Positions 51,676 to 60,930 of a stretch of DNA of 61,412 nucleotides are shown here, piece after piece (position 1 is the first letter of the stretch; every line of letters starts with the position of its first letter). The position numbers were made by a program, and so were the translations under genes. Location: the NCBI GenBank assembly GCA_015068825.1, contig SVJU01000011.1, forward strand, positions 1-61,412. Reading direction: 5' to 3'. A model generated the notes under the pieces. That model worked only from the letters and a program-made list of their open reading frames with translations, was not told the origin of the DNA and ran no database searches. The stretch is from Oscillospiraceae bacterium (GTDB taxonomy: Bacteria > Bacillota > Clostridia > UMGS1810).

Positions 51676-53190
51676 ATGATTAATGTTAAAAATTTGGTAA
51701 GAAAAAAGCAAAGTAACTTTTGGAACCATGTTCATTTTCATCCTACAGATGCTATAGAGGATGACTGGGGTCAGAAAATATTAAACGAAGTGGCAAAGGA
51801 TAACGTTGCAAAGGTTATCCGTATGTATGCTATGCTTGAAGACATAGTAACAATGGACGAAAATGGAGATTTTGTATATGATTTTACTGAAAATGACGTA
51901 AGAATGGATTACATAGTTGAAAAAGGCTTTACACCTCTTATTTCATATGCATTTGTACCAAAATGTCTTTGCGAAAGTACAGATTGTCTTTCGAGTATGG
52001 CTAAAGGAAAAACAAGATACAAAGGTAAATATATAATTTCATCTAAGCCTAAAGATTATAAGGCATGGGGAGAAATATGCAGAAAATATGCAGAGCATAT
52101 TGTTGAAAGGTATGGAATAGACATGGTTTCTACCTGGTATATGCAATGCTATAACGAGCCTTGTGGCGGTGGCTTTTTCATGGGTGAGGAAAAAAGCTAC
52201 CATATACGTACCGGAGAGTACTGCAAGCTTTATGAAAATTTTGCAAAGGGTGTAAAAAGTGTAGATGAAAGACTTAAAGTAGGTGGAAGTGCAACCACTG
52301 ATTTTGCATTAGGATTTTTAGAAGCATTTTTAAATTATGCAAAGCTTAATAATTTGCCTCTTGATTTTGTAGATGCACATACATATGGAACAATGCCACA
52401 GTCTATTAATGAAAAAACAAGACTTTTAAGTATTTATAATAACATAGGGCACATTTGTGTATACAATAATATTATAAAAAAATTCTTCCCGGAAGGAAAA
52501 GAGTTTATACTTGATGAATGGGGACCTGCAGCTTGCGGATTCTATAACCTTGAAGACTGTCCTACTTTTATTTTCAGAGAAAATTCAATATTCCCAACAT
52601 ATTTTGCTAAACTGGTTACAAATATTATCGACAATGATATGAATGTTAGCAAGATGTTGCTTTGTTTGTCAGGACAACACGAAATGACAGAGGATTTTAG
52701 CGGATTCAGAAACTTCTTTTCACTAAACTTTATAAGAAAACCTATATATAACGCATATGCTCTTATGTCAAGAATAAAAGAAAATATTTTGTATTCAGAA
52801 ACTGATAATCCTTATGTTACAGTGCTTGCATCAAAAGATGAAAAAGATAATTATTCCTTGGCAATTACATATTCATCTGAACATTTTGGCACCGAAACAG
52901 ATACATGGGACGACGGATTACCAAACTTTAAGGATACAGTTAAAATAGACGATATTCATGGCGATAAATGTGTTACAGTATGGGTGATTGATGATAATAA
53001 CACAAATCCTTATGGTGTTTATAAAAGAAAAGGATATACCAAGGACCTTACTAAAGAACAGATAGAAGAATTAAAGGAAGTTGGCAGAATTAAACCTGTT
53101 AAACAATTTAATGTGCATGCCGAAGGAAAACTTGAGGTTGATATTGAATCAACACCTAATGGTTTGATTTTTATTGAAATAACAGCGTAG
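51676..53190 (+). CDS. GH39-like beta-xylosidase
   Basis: This 504-residue protein has no signal peptide. A clan-A TIM barrel shows the acid/base Glu in MQCYNEPCGG (E161) and the nucleophile Glu in FILDEWGPA (E281), and a beta-sandwich follows. Overall pattern and length match GH39 beta-xylosidases. It starts 2 bp after the SDR gene inside the uronate operon. It may therefore act on xylo-oligosaccharides linked to the same glucuronoxylan, or on a uronate-containing disaccharide. It cannot be an alpha-glucuronidase of the GH67 or GH115 type by sequence. Confidence 0.85.
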   Translation: MINVKNLVRKKQSNFWNHVHFHPTDAIEDDWGQKILNEVAKDNVAKVIRMYAMLEDIVTMDENGDFVYDFTENDVRMDYIVEKGFTPLISYAFVPKCLCESTDCLSSMAKGKTRYKGKYIISSKPKDYKAWGEICRKYAEHIVERYGIDMVSTWYMQCYNEPCGGGFFMGEEKSYHIRTGEYCKLYENFAKGVKSVDERLKVGGSATTDFALGFLEAFLNYAKLNNLPLDFVDAHTYGTMPQSINEKTRLLSIYNNIGHICVYNNIIKKFFPEGKEFILDEWGPAACGFYNLEDCPTFIFRENSIFPTYFAKLVTNIIDNDMNVSKMLLCLSGQHEMTEDFSGFRNFFSLNFIRKPIYNAYALMSRIKENILYSETDNPYVTVLASKDEKDNYSLAITYSSEHFGTETDTWDDGLPNFKDTVKIDDIHGDKCVTVWVIDDNNTNPYGVYKRKGYTKDLTKEQIEELKEVGRIKPVKQFNVHAEGKLEVDIESTPNGLIFIEITA

Positions 53191-53234
53191 AAAAATATGG
53201 TTAAGTTTAATTAAAAAAGTATCAGGAGAAAAAA

Positions 53235-54173
53235 ATGATTTTATCGGATTATTTTAAAAGTAAAAAGGACATAATGTGGGATTATGCAAAACAATGCGGT
53301 GTGGAAACTGCAGTTGTAAGACTTCCCGAAGATAAAGATTTTGATATAACAGATTTTTCGCATTGGAAAACTGTATATAAAAGATTTGAGGATTTTGGCA
53401 TAAAACCAGTTGTTATTGAGCCTTTGCCCAATGAATTACATGATCATATAAAAACAGGTGACGAAAAACGCGATGAATGTATAGAAAAAGCTATAAAAAT
53501 GTTTGAGTATATGGACAAATTAGACATAAGAACTATATGCTTTAACTTTATGGCTCATGTTGGCTGGACAAGAACCACTGACAGTATAGTTGAACGTGGC
53601 GGAGCACTTGTTACAGGGTTTGATTTAGATGATTATAAGCCATCAGATAATGTAATAACAGCAAAAAGATTGTGGGATAACTATGAGTATTTTATAAAAG
53701 CTGCGATACCCTATGCTGAAAAATATGGCATAAAACTTGCACTTCATCCTGATGATCCACCGCTTGAAAAATTGGGTAATGTTGAACGTATAATGATAAG
53801 CTATGAAAATATAAAAAAGGCAATAAGTATTGTTGACAGCCCAAATCTTGGCGTTACAATGTGTCAGGCAACATATCTTATGATGGGCGAAGATTTATAT
53901 GATGTTATTCCAAAACTTGCTGATAAGATATTTTTTGTTCATTTTAGAAATGCTGTGGGAAATAAATATAAGTTCAACGAAACATTTCACGATAATGGCC
54001 TTATTGATATGGCGGATATTATGAGATTATATAAAAAGCATAATGTTGATGTTCCGATTCGTGTTGACCATGTACCGCTAATGGCAGGAGAAAAACAGGA
54101 ACTTGCGGGATATACAGCACTTGGAAGGCTTTATGCAATCGGCTATTTAAAAGGTATATTAGAAAGCGTTTGA
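53235..54173 (+). CDS. uxuA: Mannonate dehydratase
   Basis: This 312-residue protein has a TIM-barrel fold and dehydrates D-mannonate to 2-keto-3-deoxygluconate. Visible landmarks are FNFMAHVGWTRT, KLALHPDDPP, GVTMCQATYLMM, FVHFRNAVG and the C-terminal RVDHVP, with metal-binding His/Cys/Asp. It is shorter than UxuA of Escherichia coli (about 394), fitting the compact Firmicutes type. It lies 45 bp after the GH39 gene with an AGGAG site. The next enzymes, KDG kinase and aldolase, are not in the window. Confidence 0.93.
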   Translation: MILSDYFKSKKDIMWDYAKQCGVETAVVRLPEDKDFDITDFSHWKTVYKRFEDFGIKPVVIEPLPNELHDHIKTGDEKRDECIEKAIKMFEYMDKLDIRTICFNFMAHVGWTRTTDSIVERGGALVTGFDLDDYKPSDNVITAKRLWDNYEYFIKAAIPYAEKYGIKLALHPDDPPLEKLGNVERIMISYENIKKAISIVDSPNLGVTMCQATYLMMGEDLYDVIPKLADKIFFVHFRNAVGNKYKFNETFHDNGLIDMADIMRLYKKHNVDVPIRVDHVPLMAGEKQELAGYTALGRLYAIGYLKGILESV

Positions 54174-54191
54174 TAAAAGGAGAGAAAAAAT

Positions 54192-55100
54192 ATGCATTTT
54201 AATGACAGAGAAGAAATTATTGCTTTAACCCCGCAGTGGAAGGGCGAAAGATTTGATGACGGAAGACCAAAGGTAGATGATAAATACCTTAAAGCATTAA
54301 AAACTCTTACACTTGAAGAAGTGTGGAAACCAATTTTTGTAAAAGGTTATGAAAGTCAGTTTGAAGGAAGACTTCATACACTTCACGATGATGGAAGAAA
54401 GCTTATAGGAAGAGCAGTAACTGCAACATACTGTCCTTTCAGACCCGACCTTGACGAAGTAGTAAAAGACATCGGAAGATCAGAAGGCAGAACAGGCACA
54501 TACAATCAATGGGTTATAGACAATCTTAAGGAAGGTGATGTTCCTGTAATAGATATGTACGATAAGATTTACAAAGGAACATTTCTTGGCGGGAACCTTA
54601 CAACAGCACTAAAAAACAAAACAAAAAATGAAAATGGCGGTGCAGTAATCTGGGGCGGAATAAGAGATACCGAACAGATGAAAAAGGTTGAAGATACACA
54701 GGTTTACTACCGTGGAATTGACCCCACACCAATTCGTGATTTTATTATGACAGGATACAATACCGCAACAAGAATAGGTAATGCAATATGTCTGCCCGGT
54801 GATGTTGTATTTGGCGCAGGCGGCGGAGTGTTATTTATTCCAAGCCATCTTGTTGAAGAGGTTGTTGGTGGCGCTGCAAAAACACAGGTTAAAGACCTTT
54901 TTGGTTTTGAAATGATAACACTGAACAAATTTACGACTGCTCAGATTGACAAAAACACCTGGACAAAAGATATGCTTGACCTTCTTATGGACTTTATTGA
55001 AAAAGATGACAGAGCAGCTGAATACCGTGGTCTTGACTGGTCACACGAATATGACCTTGCAATAAACGGTGATCCAAACGATACACAATCTGCTCTATAA
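54192..55100 (+). CDS. RraA-like family protein, possible aldolase
   Basis: This 302-residue member of the RraA/HMG-aldolase fold shows GRAVTATYCPF, DMYDKIYKGTFLGGNLTTAL, GGAVIWGGIRDTEQM, GDVVFGAGGGVLFIP and a C-terminal extension. The fold supports oxaloacetate decarboxylase or 4-hydroxy-4-methyl-2-oxoglutarate aldolase activity in characterised members. As the last gene of a uronate operon it may cleave a keto-acid intermediate; that is inference. It is about 130 residues longer than RraA itself. An AAGGAGAG site precedes the ATG and a strong terminator follows. Confidence 0.85.
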   Translation: MHFNDREEIIALTPQWKGERFDDGRPKVDDKYLKALKTLTLEEVWKPIFVKGYESQFEGRLHTLHDDGRKLIGRAVTATYCPFRPDLDEVVKDIGRSEGRTGTYNQWVIDNLKEGDVPVIDMYDKIYKGTFLGGNLTTALKNKTKNENGGAVIWGGIRDTEQMKKVEDTQVYYRGIDPTPIRDFIMTGYNTATRIGNAICLPGDVVFGAGGGVLFIPSHLVEEVVGGAAKTQVKDLFGFEMITLNKFTTAQIDKNTWTKDMLDLLMDFIEKDDRAAEYRGLDWSHEYDLAINGDPNDTQSAL

Positions 55101-55112
55101 AAATATTATAAT

Positions 55113-55148
55113 AAAAAAGCTGTATTGATTAATCAATACAGCTTTTTT
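55113..55148. terminator. Strong bidirectional terminator
   Basis: AAAAAAGCTGTATTGATT and AATCAATACAGCTTTTTT form a perfect 36-bp palindrome with A/T tails. It ends the uronate operon and, from the other side, the two-component system. Confidence 0.92.
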
Positions 55149-55173
55149 AAATTTAATTCTAATGCTTGTATGG

Positions 55174-55860
55174 TTATTTATCAAGATTTTTAAAGTGGTC
55201 AAACACATGAAGATTGTTTATTGAATTTACTAAATTTCGCATGTTTGATGCGCCAAATTTTTTTAGAATATTTGAACATATAGAACGAACCGTACTAACT
55301 TCTGTAAATCTTTTTTTTGCGATAGTATCATTTGATTCGCCTGCACAAAGTAATTTTAAAATTTCAAATTCAGTTTTTGAAAGTGTAATAAGCATGCTGA
55401 GCATATAAATCAAACTTTGGTGCGATTCGTTAAGGTTTCGGGACATATCAGTAAATTTTTTTGAAATTTCGGGTAGTAATTGTGTTTGATTACGATATGC
55501 ATCATGAATTTTTTGAATGATTTGTTCAACAGAGCAATCCTTAGTAATATAATCGGTTGCACCATCAATAAGAGCTGAAAAAATATATTCATTGTATGCA
55601 TAACTGGACATTATGATAATTTTTAGTTTTGGGCTTTGTTCAAGTAATTCAGAAATAATATCTATTCCGGCGGTTTCCTTTTCCATTTGTATATCCAAAA
55701 GCAAAACATCAGGGCAAGAATCTTTTACCAGCTTTGGACAGTCTTTTGCTGATGTACAATAACCCACAAATTCTATATCCTCTTGATATTTAAAATGATT
55801 TTTTAGATTTTGACATAAAAACTCTAAATCATCACATATCGCAACACGAATTTTATTCAT
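55174..55860 (-). CDS. NarL/LuxR-type response regulator
   Basis: This 228-residue protein has a receiver domain (1-125; phospho-acceptor D56 in VLLLDIQM, acidic pair D10/D11, K near 112) and a C-terminal LuxR-like helix-turn-helix (about 160-205; LSKTEFEILKLLCAGESNDTIAKK). It overlaps its sensor kinase by 4 bp, so the pair is coupled. It is divergent from the GH74-like gene, its likely target. Confidence 0.93.
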   Translation of the reverse strand: MNKIRVAICDDLEFLCQNLKNHFKYQEDIEFVGYCTSAKDCPKLVKDSCPDVLLLDIQMEKETAGIDIISELLEQSPKLKIIIMSSYAYNEYIFSALIDGATDYITKDCSVEQIIQKIHDAYRNQTQLLPEISKKFTDMSRNLNESHQSLIYMLSMLITLSKTEFEILKLLCAGESNDTIAKKRFTEVSTVRSICSNILKKFGASNMRNLVNSINNLHVFDHFKNLDK

Positions 55861-57374
55861 CTTTTATCACCCTTCTTTTTTGATACGATTGGAAACGAAA
55901 GCTGAAATGTTGTAAACTCACCGATTTGGCTTGCTATATTAATCTTTCCCCGGTAAAGTTCAACTATACTTTGAACATAACTAAGCCCGATTCCATAGTT
56001 TCTCGCACGGTTTTTTGTGGTAAAAAACGGAAGAAAAACTTTTTTAAAATTGTCTTTTGTTATACCGCATCCATTATCGGTTATTTCAAAAATACAAAGC
56101 TTATTGCTTACTCCGATTGCAATTTTTATCGTTGGAGTATCAATTTCCTTGGTTTTTACACTTTCAATGGCATTTATTATTAAGTTTTTAAATACCTCTG
56201 TTAATTCCTGTTCATTTCCGAAAATAAGTATTTCATTTTCCGGAAGTGTGACTTCAAATTTAATATCGTTTGCCGCAACATTTGAAATTGCATTTTTTGC
56301 ACATTGAACAATGTCGGTATTTTTTATGGTGCTTTTTTGTATGGTAAGCTGCTCCATTGCTGATTGTGTGGATTTTATCTGAGCTTTCATAAGCTCTGCA
56401 CCGGCATCAGTATATTCGATTGCGTGCGAGATGTTGTTTGTGTTTATTGCCGTTTTTATCAGTTCAAATTGCTGCTGAGTTGTCCAGAAAATATTCTTAT
56501 ATGCATGAAGGCTCATTGCAAGATTTTCGCTATACATTTGCGTATTTTTTAAAATGTTTTTATTTTTTCGTCCTTCAAACTGGAATAAACTGAATGGCTT
56601 AAAATATATTAGAATTGAAAATATAAGCAGCATAAAAGCGATAATAATGAACGGCGTAATAATGTAATTTACATTTCCGTCATAATTAATCTGTAAATTG
56701 GCTGTATTTAAATTGTAAAACATAACATTTTTAAATGTTCCAAAGACAAAAATCGAATAGAAAAATATGTTGAGCAATGTTATGCAAACACCATATATCA
56801 CAATATACTGTTTATTGATAAGATACTTGGTTTTATTATAGTACGCATAAATGTAAAAATATGGCAACAAAGTATACAAAACAAGTATACACATTGAAAG
56901 ACAATTAAAAACATTCGCAAGTATGTTATATGCATGGAAGCCAAGATATGTATGTTGCTTTAATTCAAAGTTGATTAAAAATTTAGGATCATTTAAAAAT
57001 ATAAAAATCAATATGGGTAGTGATAGCCATATTAAGTGGTGGCGAGGTTTGTTTAAAATAACAACAAAGCCATATGCTGTTGAAAAGAAAAACAAACCGA
57101 AAGAAACATTGTACAAGCGCCTTAAGATATCTAATCTTATCTTAAGATTTGATACAGCCAGATATATAGCATAATCAACTTTTAACGGAAAAGTATAATA
57201 TGTCATTCTAACAGTATACGCAGTGGCAAAAATTGATAGCATAACCAGCGATATAAGGTAGAGCTGGATAATGTTTGAATATCTGTTTTTTGTGCTGGTA
57301 GATACGAATACAAGAACCAACGCCAGCATAATAAAGGTAGCCAGAAACATAAATATCACGCATAACAAATACAA
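55857..57374 (-). CDS. Multipass sensor histidine kinase
   Basis: The first 250 or so residues form about eight membrane helices with little extracytoplasmic mass. The transmitter has a dimerisation helix with candidate phospho-His H290 in SLHAYKNIF, and an HATPase domain (N box NLIINAIES, G1 DNGCGI, F box FLPFFTTK, G2 GIGLSY). An HxxKN-type His box is typical of kinases paired with LuxR-type regulators. The start is uncertain: TTG at 57374 lies 15 nt from AGGAGA and no better codon is in frame. It may sense a membrane-permeant or sugar-related signal. Confidence 0.88.
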   Translation of the reverse strand: MYLLCVIFMFLATFIMLALVLVFVSTSTKNRYSNIIQLYLISLVMLSIFATAYTVRMTYYTFPLKVDYAIYLAVSNLKIRLDILRRLYNVSFGLFFFSTAYGFVVILNKPRHHLIWLSLPILIFIFLNDPKFLINFELKQHTYLGFHAYNILANVFNCLSMCILVLYTLLPYFYIYAYYNKTKYLINKQYIVIYGVCITLLNIFFYSIFVFGTFKNVMFYNLNTANLQINYDGNVNYIITPFIIIAFMLLIFSILIYFKPFSLFQFEGRKNKNILKNTQMYSENLAMSLHAYKNIFWTTQQQFELIKTAINTNNISHAIEYTDAGAELMKAQIKSTQSAMEQLTIQKSTIKNTDIVQCAKNAISNVAANDIKFEVTLPENEILIFGNEQELTEVFKNLIINAIESVKTKEIDTPTIKIAIGVSNKLCIFEITDNGCGITKDNFKKVFLPFFTTKNRARNYGIGLSYVQSIVELYRGKINIASQIGEFTTFQLSFPIVSKKKGDKR

Positions 57375-57538
57375 AATGTATTGTTAATTCTCCTTTCAAT
57401 AATAATTGTAATGTAATATTTATTTTTTGTCAACGAAACAGTGGAAAAGTCCATATTTTTTAAACTTCCAATATTATACCTGCTGTGATAAAATTTTATT
57501 ATAAAGTATTATGAATTTTAATGGAAGGAGAGCTTTCA

Positions 57539-60500
57539 ATGAAAAATAAATTTTTGGGTCTGATTGTTGCTGTATCAATGTTTGTTACACCTGCACCTGT
57601 TTTGGCTGAGCAAACTAAAAACATTGTTCCTTGTGAAGATACTTATACTTTTGATTTGGCACCCGATAAATGTTTTGCACTTGATTCTGAAATTATAGTT
57701 GGAAAAACGGAAGAAGAATTTTATGCCGGATATGTTACTTTTGTATTGCCATCTGATATTGATAACGATGAAAGAATTTCATTAGAACTTGATCCGATAA
57801 AAGGCGAAAGCAACATCTTTGGACTATTAGGTTGTGGTCAGCAGGATTTGATAAGTGCAGATATTACATATAATAGTGTGCCTGCAACTGGAAGTACAAT
57901 TACTACTTGCAAAGTTTCGCCTAACGAGAAAACAATTGTAGATGTTACAGATTATGTTCTTAAAAACCTTTCAGACAGAAGAAATATTAGCTTTTGTTTA
58001 ATGTGTAACGATTCAATTTTAGAGTTTTCTTCTTCAGAATCTTCTGAGTGCGGTATTACTATGAATATTGAATATGGTGTGCGCAAAAAAGATGGTGACT
58101 TTGTTGAAGTAAGTGAAGAAACATTAAACTTGGGACTTCTTAAAGATACACCTGAACTTGAAGTAAGTGGTTCGATTACTATATGGGATAATAACGATGT
58201 AAGAGGATTAAAAGAAGAAAAGCTTGGAAAAGCACTTCCCGAACTTCCTAAGCTTTCTGAACATGTAAATATTGATGATTATTCAGCAACTTATTATAAA
58301 CCATGGCTTGCAAACAGACACATTACATCACCTGGTGATATTTTAGCTGACCGAAAAGGCGGAGAAATGGGACAGAGAATTACTTGCGGTGCTATTTCGC
58401 CATCAAATCCAAACCGATTGATGATAGGAACTGACGTTGTAGGTTTATGGAGAAGTGATGATTTTGGAGCAACATGGCATCCGTCAAGTAAGGGAATAAA
58501 CATAATGGGGGTTGCATCTATTGCATTTGACCCGGATAATGAGAACATTGTATATGTTTCTACCTGCCGTAACGGAACAACAGCGCATGAGAATGCCGGA
58601 ATTTACAAGAGCATTGATGGTGGCGAAACATGGGAATTTAAAACAAGCTTGCAAAGCTTGTTTGGTCTAAGCACAGAACTTATAGAATTTACCGAAAAAA
58701 ATGCTGACGGCATAAGAACAATATATGCTGCTTCGTATAATAATGATGGCATTGTTGTTTCTTATGACGGTGGCGAAACATGGGAAAATATCGGTATGAA
58801 AGACCGTGTTATAAACAGTATTACATATAACGAGGGAGAGCTTATAATTACTTCGCCGGATCGTGGTATTGAGGTTTCAAAGGACGGCGGAAAAACCTGG
58901 GAAAACAGAAATGAAGGCTTTTTGAAATTTGATATAAAAACATCAGCCGATCCGTTTGTAAGATCAACCAAGATTAATCAGGTATATAGAGTGTTAGGCA
59001 AGATTTATGACACGACACAGCTTGCTATAGACCCATTAGATTCAAATCACTGGGTTATTTCAGGATACAACACGGTTTATGAATCGTTTAATCGTGGACA
59101 AAGCTGGGAAATTTTAACAGACACAAAAAAAATATATGGTCAAAGCGGTGTAAAAGCTGTAAAGGTAAGTTTTTCACCTGTATTTCCTGACGGACATTCA
59201 AGATTATGGGTTTTAGCTGCCAGCATTAACTGGCCATACAGATATAGTGACGATGGCGGAAAAACCTTTAATAAGATTGCTCAGTATACATTGGGTGCAG
59301 CACATGAGGATGCGTATGGTCATGCTAAACCGATGCTATTTGACCCAAAAGATCCTAATCGTGTAATTTGTGTGCTATCTCCTGTATATAAATCTGTTGA
59401 CGGAGGTACAAGTGTATATCCTGTCGGCGGCGGTATGTCGGGAAGCCGTTTGCAGTCCTTATGGGTTAATCCCGATGGTTCGGGCGACGAAATGTACGGT
59501 TTTACAGATGTAGGACTTGATTACAGCTTGCCTTCAGGCAGAGGGGAATTATTCCCTGTTTCAACAAGTTACGCTTCGGATGACAGATTCTGGATTCGTT
59601 GTCAGTATAGTGGTTCAAAAAGTATTAATGGTATTACTGCCGACCCTCGTGACAGAAACAGAGTTTTTATTATGATAGGAAACTGGACAACTGCATCAAT
59701 AAAAGTTAGTACTGATAGGGGGCTTAACTTTAAAGAGGTGGACGGCGTTGGTCCGGTAACCAATAGCTTTATTCAATTCCATAAAGATAATAACGATATC
59801 ATTTATACAGAGTCTGTAACAAGTTTTGATAACGGTGTAACATGGGTGAGGAATGAAGTTCCGATTATGGAAGTATCACCTATAAATAATGATATTGTAT
59901 ATGGTTATATAAACAAGGATGGTATATACAGATCTTCTGATTGCGGAAGAACCTGGGAGAAATTTGCAGGAACCGTTAATTCTGCTCAGGAAATAACAGC
60001 AGATTATGAAATTCCCGACAGATTATATGTAGGTTCTGCAAAAGGCGGAATGGCAATTGTAGAAAAAGACAAAGTAACATATAAAGGCGCAGAAGATGGT
60101 TTGACACCTAATGCCGCAGGCCGTCTGTCATTCTATTGTATTGTTCAGAATCCTAAAAATCCTAAGCATCTTGTTACTTGCGGAGCAGGTGGCTTGGTAG
60201 AGGCAATAGGATCTGGAATTCACGAATCTTTTGACAGGGGAGAAACTTGGCGCAGGGTAGACGGAATGGTAGGACCGAGCGATTCAAAGTTGTTGATCTG
60301 GCATCCTGAGGGAGAAATGGTATTTCTTGTAACGTCAACGGGAACAATGGTTTATTTCCCGAATAAAGTATATGATATGAATGAATATGTTTATCTTGAT
60401 GTGAAAACAAAAGATGACTCATATGCAATGGACGAAATTGAATATCTGTTCAAAGAGGGGATTTCAGATCAGTATCATGACGGATATTTCAAACCAAAGG

Positions 60501-60913
60501 AAAATATGACCAGATGGGAATTTGTAAGATACATGGCCAATATTCTCGATATAGAAACATATTCAACAAAAGCGGCATTTAATGATGTCGGTCCGTTTTC
60601 CAGACATTATCCGTATGTGCAGGCTGCATACGAGGTAGGTCTTTTAGCGCTTAATAGCGAAAATCTGTTTAATCCTTATGATTACATCACTTATCAGGAA
60701 GCTGCAACAATTATGGTAAGAATGTTAAAATACAAAAATGCTATAAAGCCTGATCAATTTGAGAATATTTCAATAGAAAATGCGTATGAAAATGCATATG
60801 AAATTTTGAAAGAACTTAAAGTTATTGACGAAAAAATTGTTCATGAAAAAGAGAAGGCTGCTACCAGAGAAGATTTGGCGCATATGATTTATAATTTGGT
60901 AAAAGGCTTTTAA
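57539..60913 (+). CDS. SLH-anchored GH74-like beta-propeller enzyme
   Basis: This protein of about 1124 residues starts at ATG 57539 after AAGGAG; the ATG at 57521 lies upstream of that site. A signal peptide (ending VLA) precedes a DNRLRE/CBM96-like beta domain (about 25-190). A two-propeller region (about 255-955) has BNR-type Asp-box motifs (SIDGGETWEF, SYDGGETWEN, SKDGGKTWEN, SSDCGRTWEK) and the GH74 opening MIGTDVVGLWRSDDFG. SLH repeats close the protein (about 965-1124). GH74 enzymes cut xyloglucan. Asp boxes alone do not fix the substrate. Confidence 0.88.
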   Translation: MKNKFLGLIVAVSMFVTPAPVLAEQTKNIVPCEDTYTFDLAPDKCFALDSEIIVGKTEEEFYAGYVTFVLPSDIDNDERISLELDPIKGESNIFGLLGCGQQDLISADITYNSVPATGSTITTCKVSPNEKTIVDVTDYVLKNLSDRRNISFCLMCNDSILEFSSSESSECGITMNIEYGVRKKDGDFVEVSEETLNLGLLKDTPELEVSGSITIWDNNDVRGLKEEKLGKALPELPKLSEHVNIDDYSATYYKPWLANRHITSPGDILADRKGGEMGQRITCGAISPSNPNRLMIGTDVVGLWRSDDFGATWHPSSKGINIMGVASIAFDPDNENIVYVSTCRNGTTAHENAGIYKSIDGGETWEFKTSLQSLFGLSTELIEFTEKNADGIRTIYAASYNNDGIVVSYDGGETWENIGMKDRVINSITYNEGELIITSPDRGIEVSKDGGKTWENRNEGFLKFDIKTSADPFVRSTKINQVYRVLGKIYDTTQLAIDPLDSNHWVISGYNTVYESFNRGQSWEILTDTKKIYGQSGVKAVKVSFSPVFPDGHSRLWVLAASINWPYRYSDDGGKTFNKIAQYTLGAAHEDAYGHAKPMLFDPKDPNRVICVLSPVYKSVDGGTSVYPVGGGMSGSRLQSLWVNPDGSGDEMYGFTDVGLDYSLPSGRGELFPVSTSYASDDRFWIRCQYSGSKSINGITADPRDRNRVFIMIGNWTTASIKVSTDRGLNFKEVDGVGPVTNSFIQFHKDNNDIIYTESVTSFDNGVTWVRNEVPIMEVSPINNDIVYGYINKDGIYRSSDCGRTWEKFAGTVNSAQEITADYEIPDRLYVGSAKGGMAIVEKDKVTYKGAEDGLTPNAAGRLSFYCIVQNPKNPKHLVTCGAGGLVEAIGSGIHESFDRGETWRRVDGMVGPSDSKLLIWHPEGEMVFLVTSTGTMVYFPNKVYDMNEYVYLDVKTKDDSYAMDEIEYLFKEGISDQYHDGYFKPKENMTRWEFVRYMANILDIETYSTKAAFNDVGPFSRHYPYVQAAYEVGLLALNSENLFNPYDYITYQEAATIMVRMLKYKNAIKPDQFENISIENAYENAYEILKELKVIDEKIVHEKEKAATREDLAHMIYNLVKGF

Positions 60914-60930
60914 TCGAAAGGGAAAATATA

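Noticed and set aside
57115-57145. Inverted repeat CTTAAGATA / TATCTTAAG
   Set aside because: It lies wholly inside the sensor-kinase coding frame and encodes ordinary membrane-loop residues; probably chance in AT-rich DNA.
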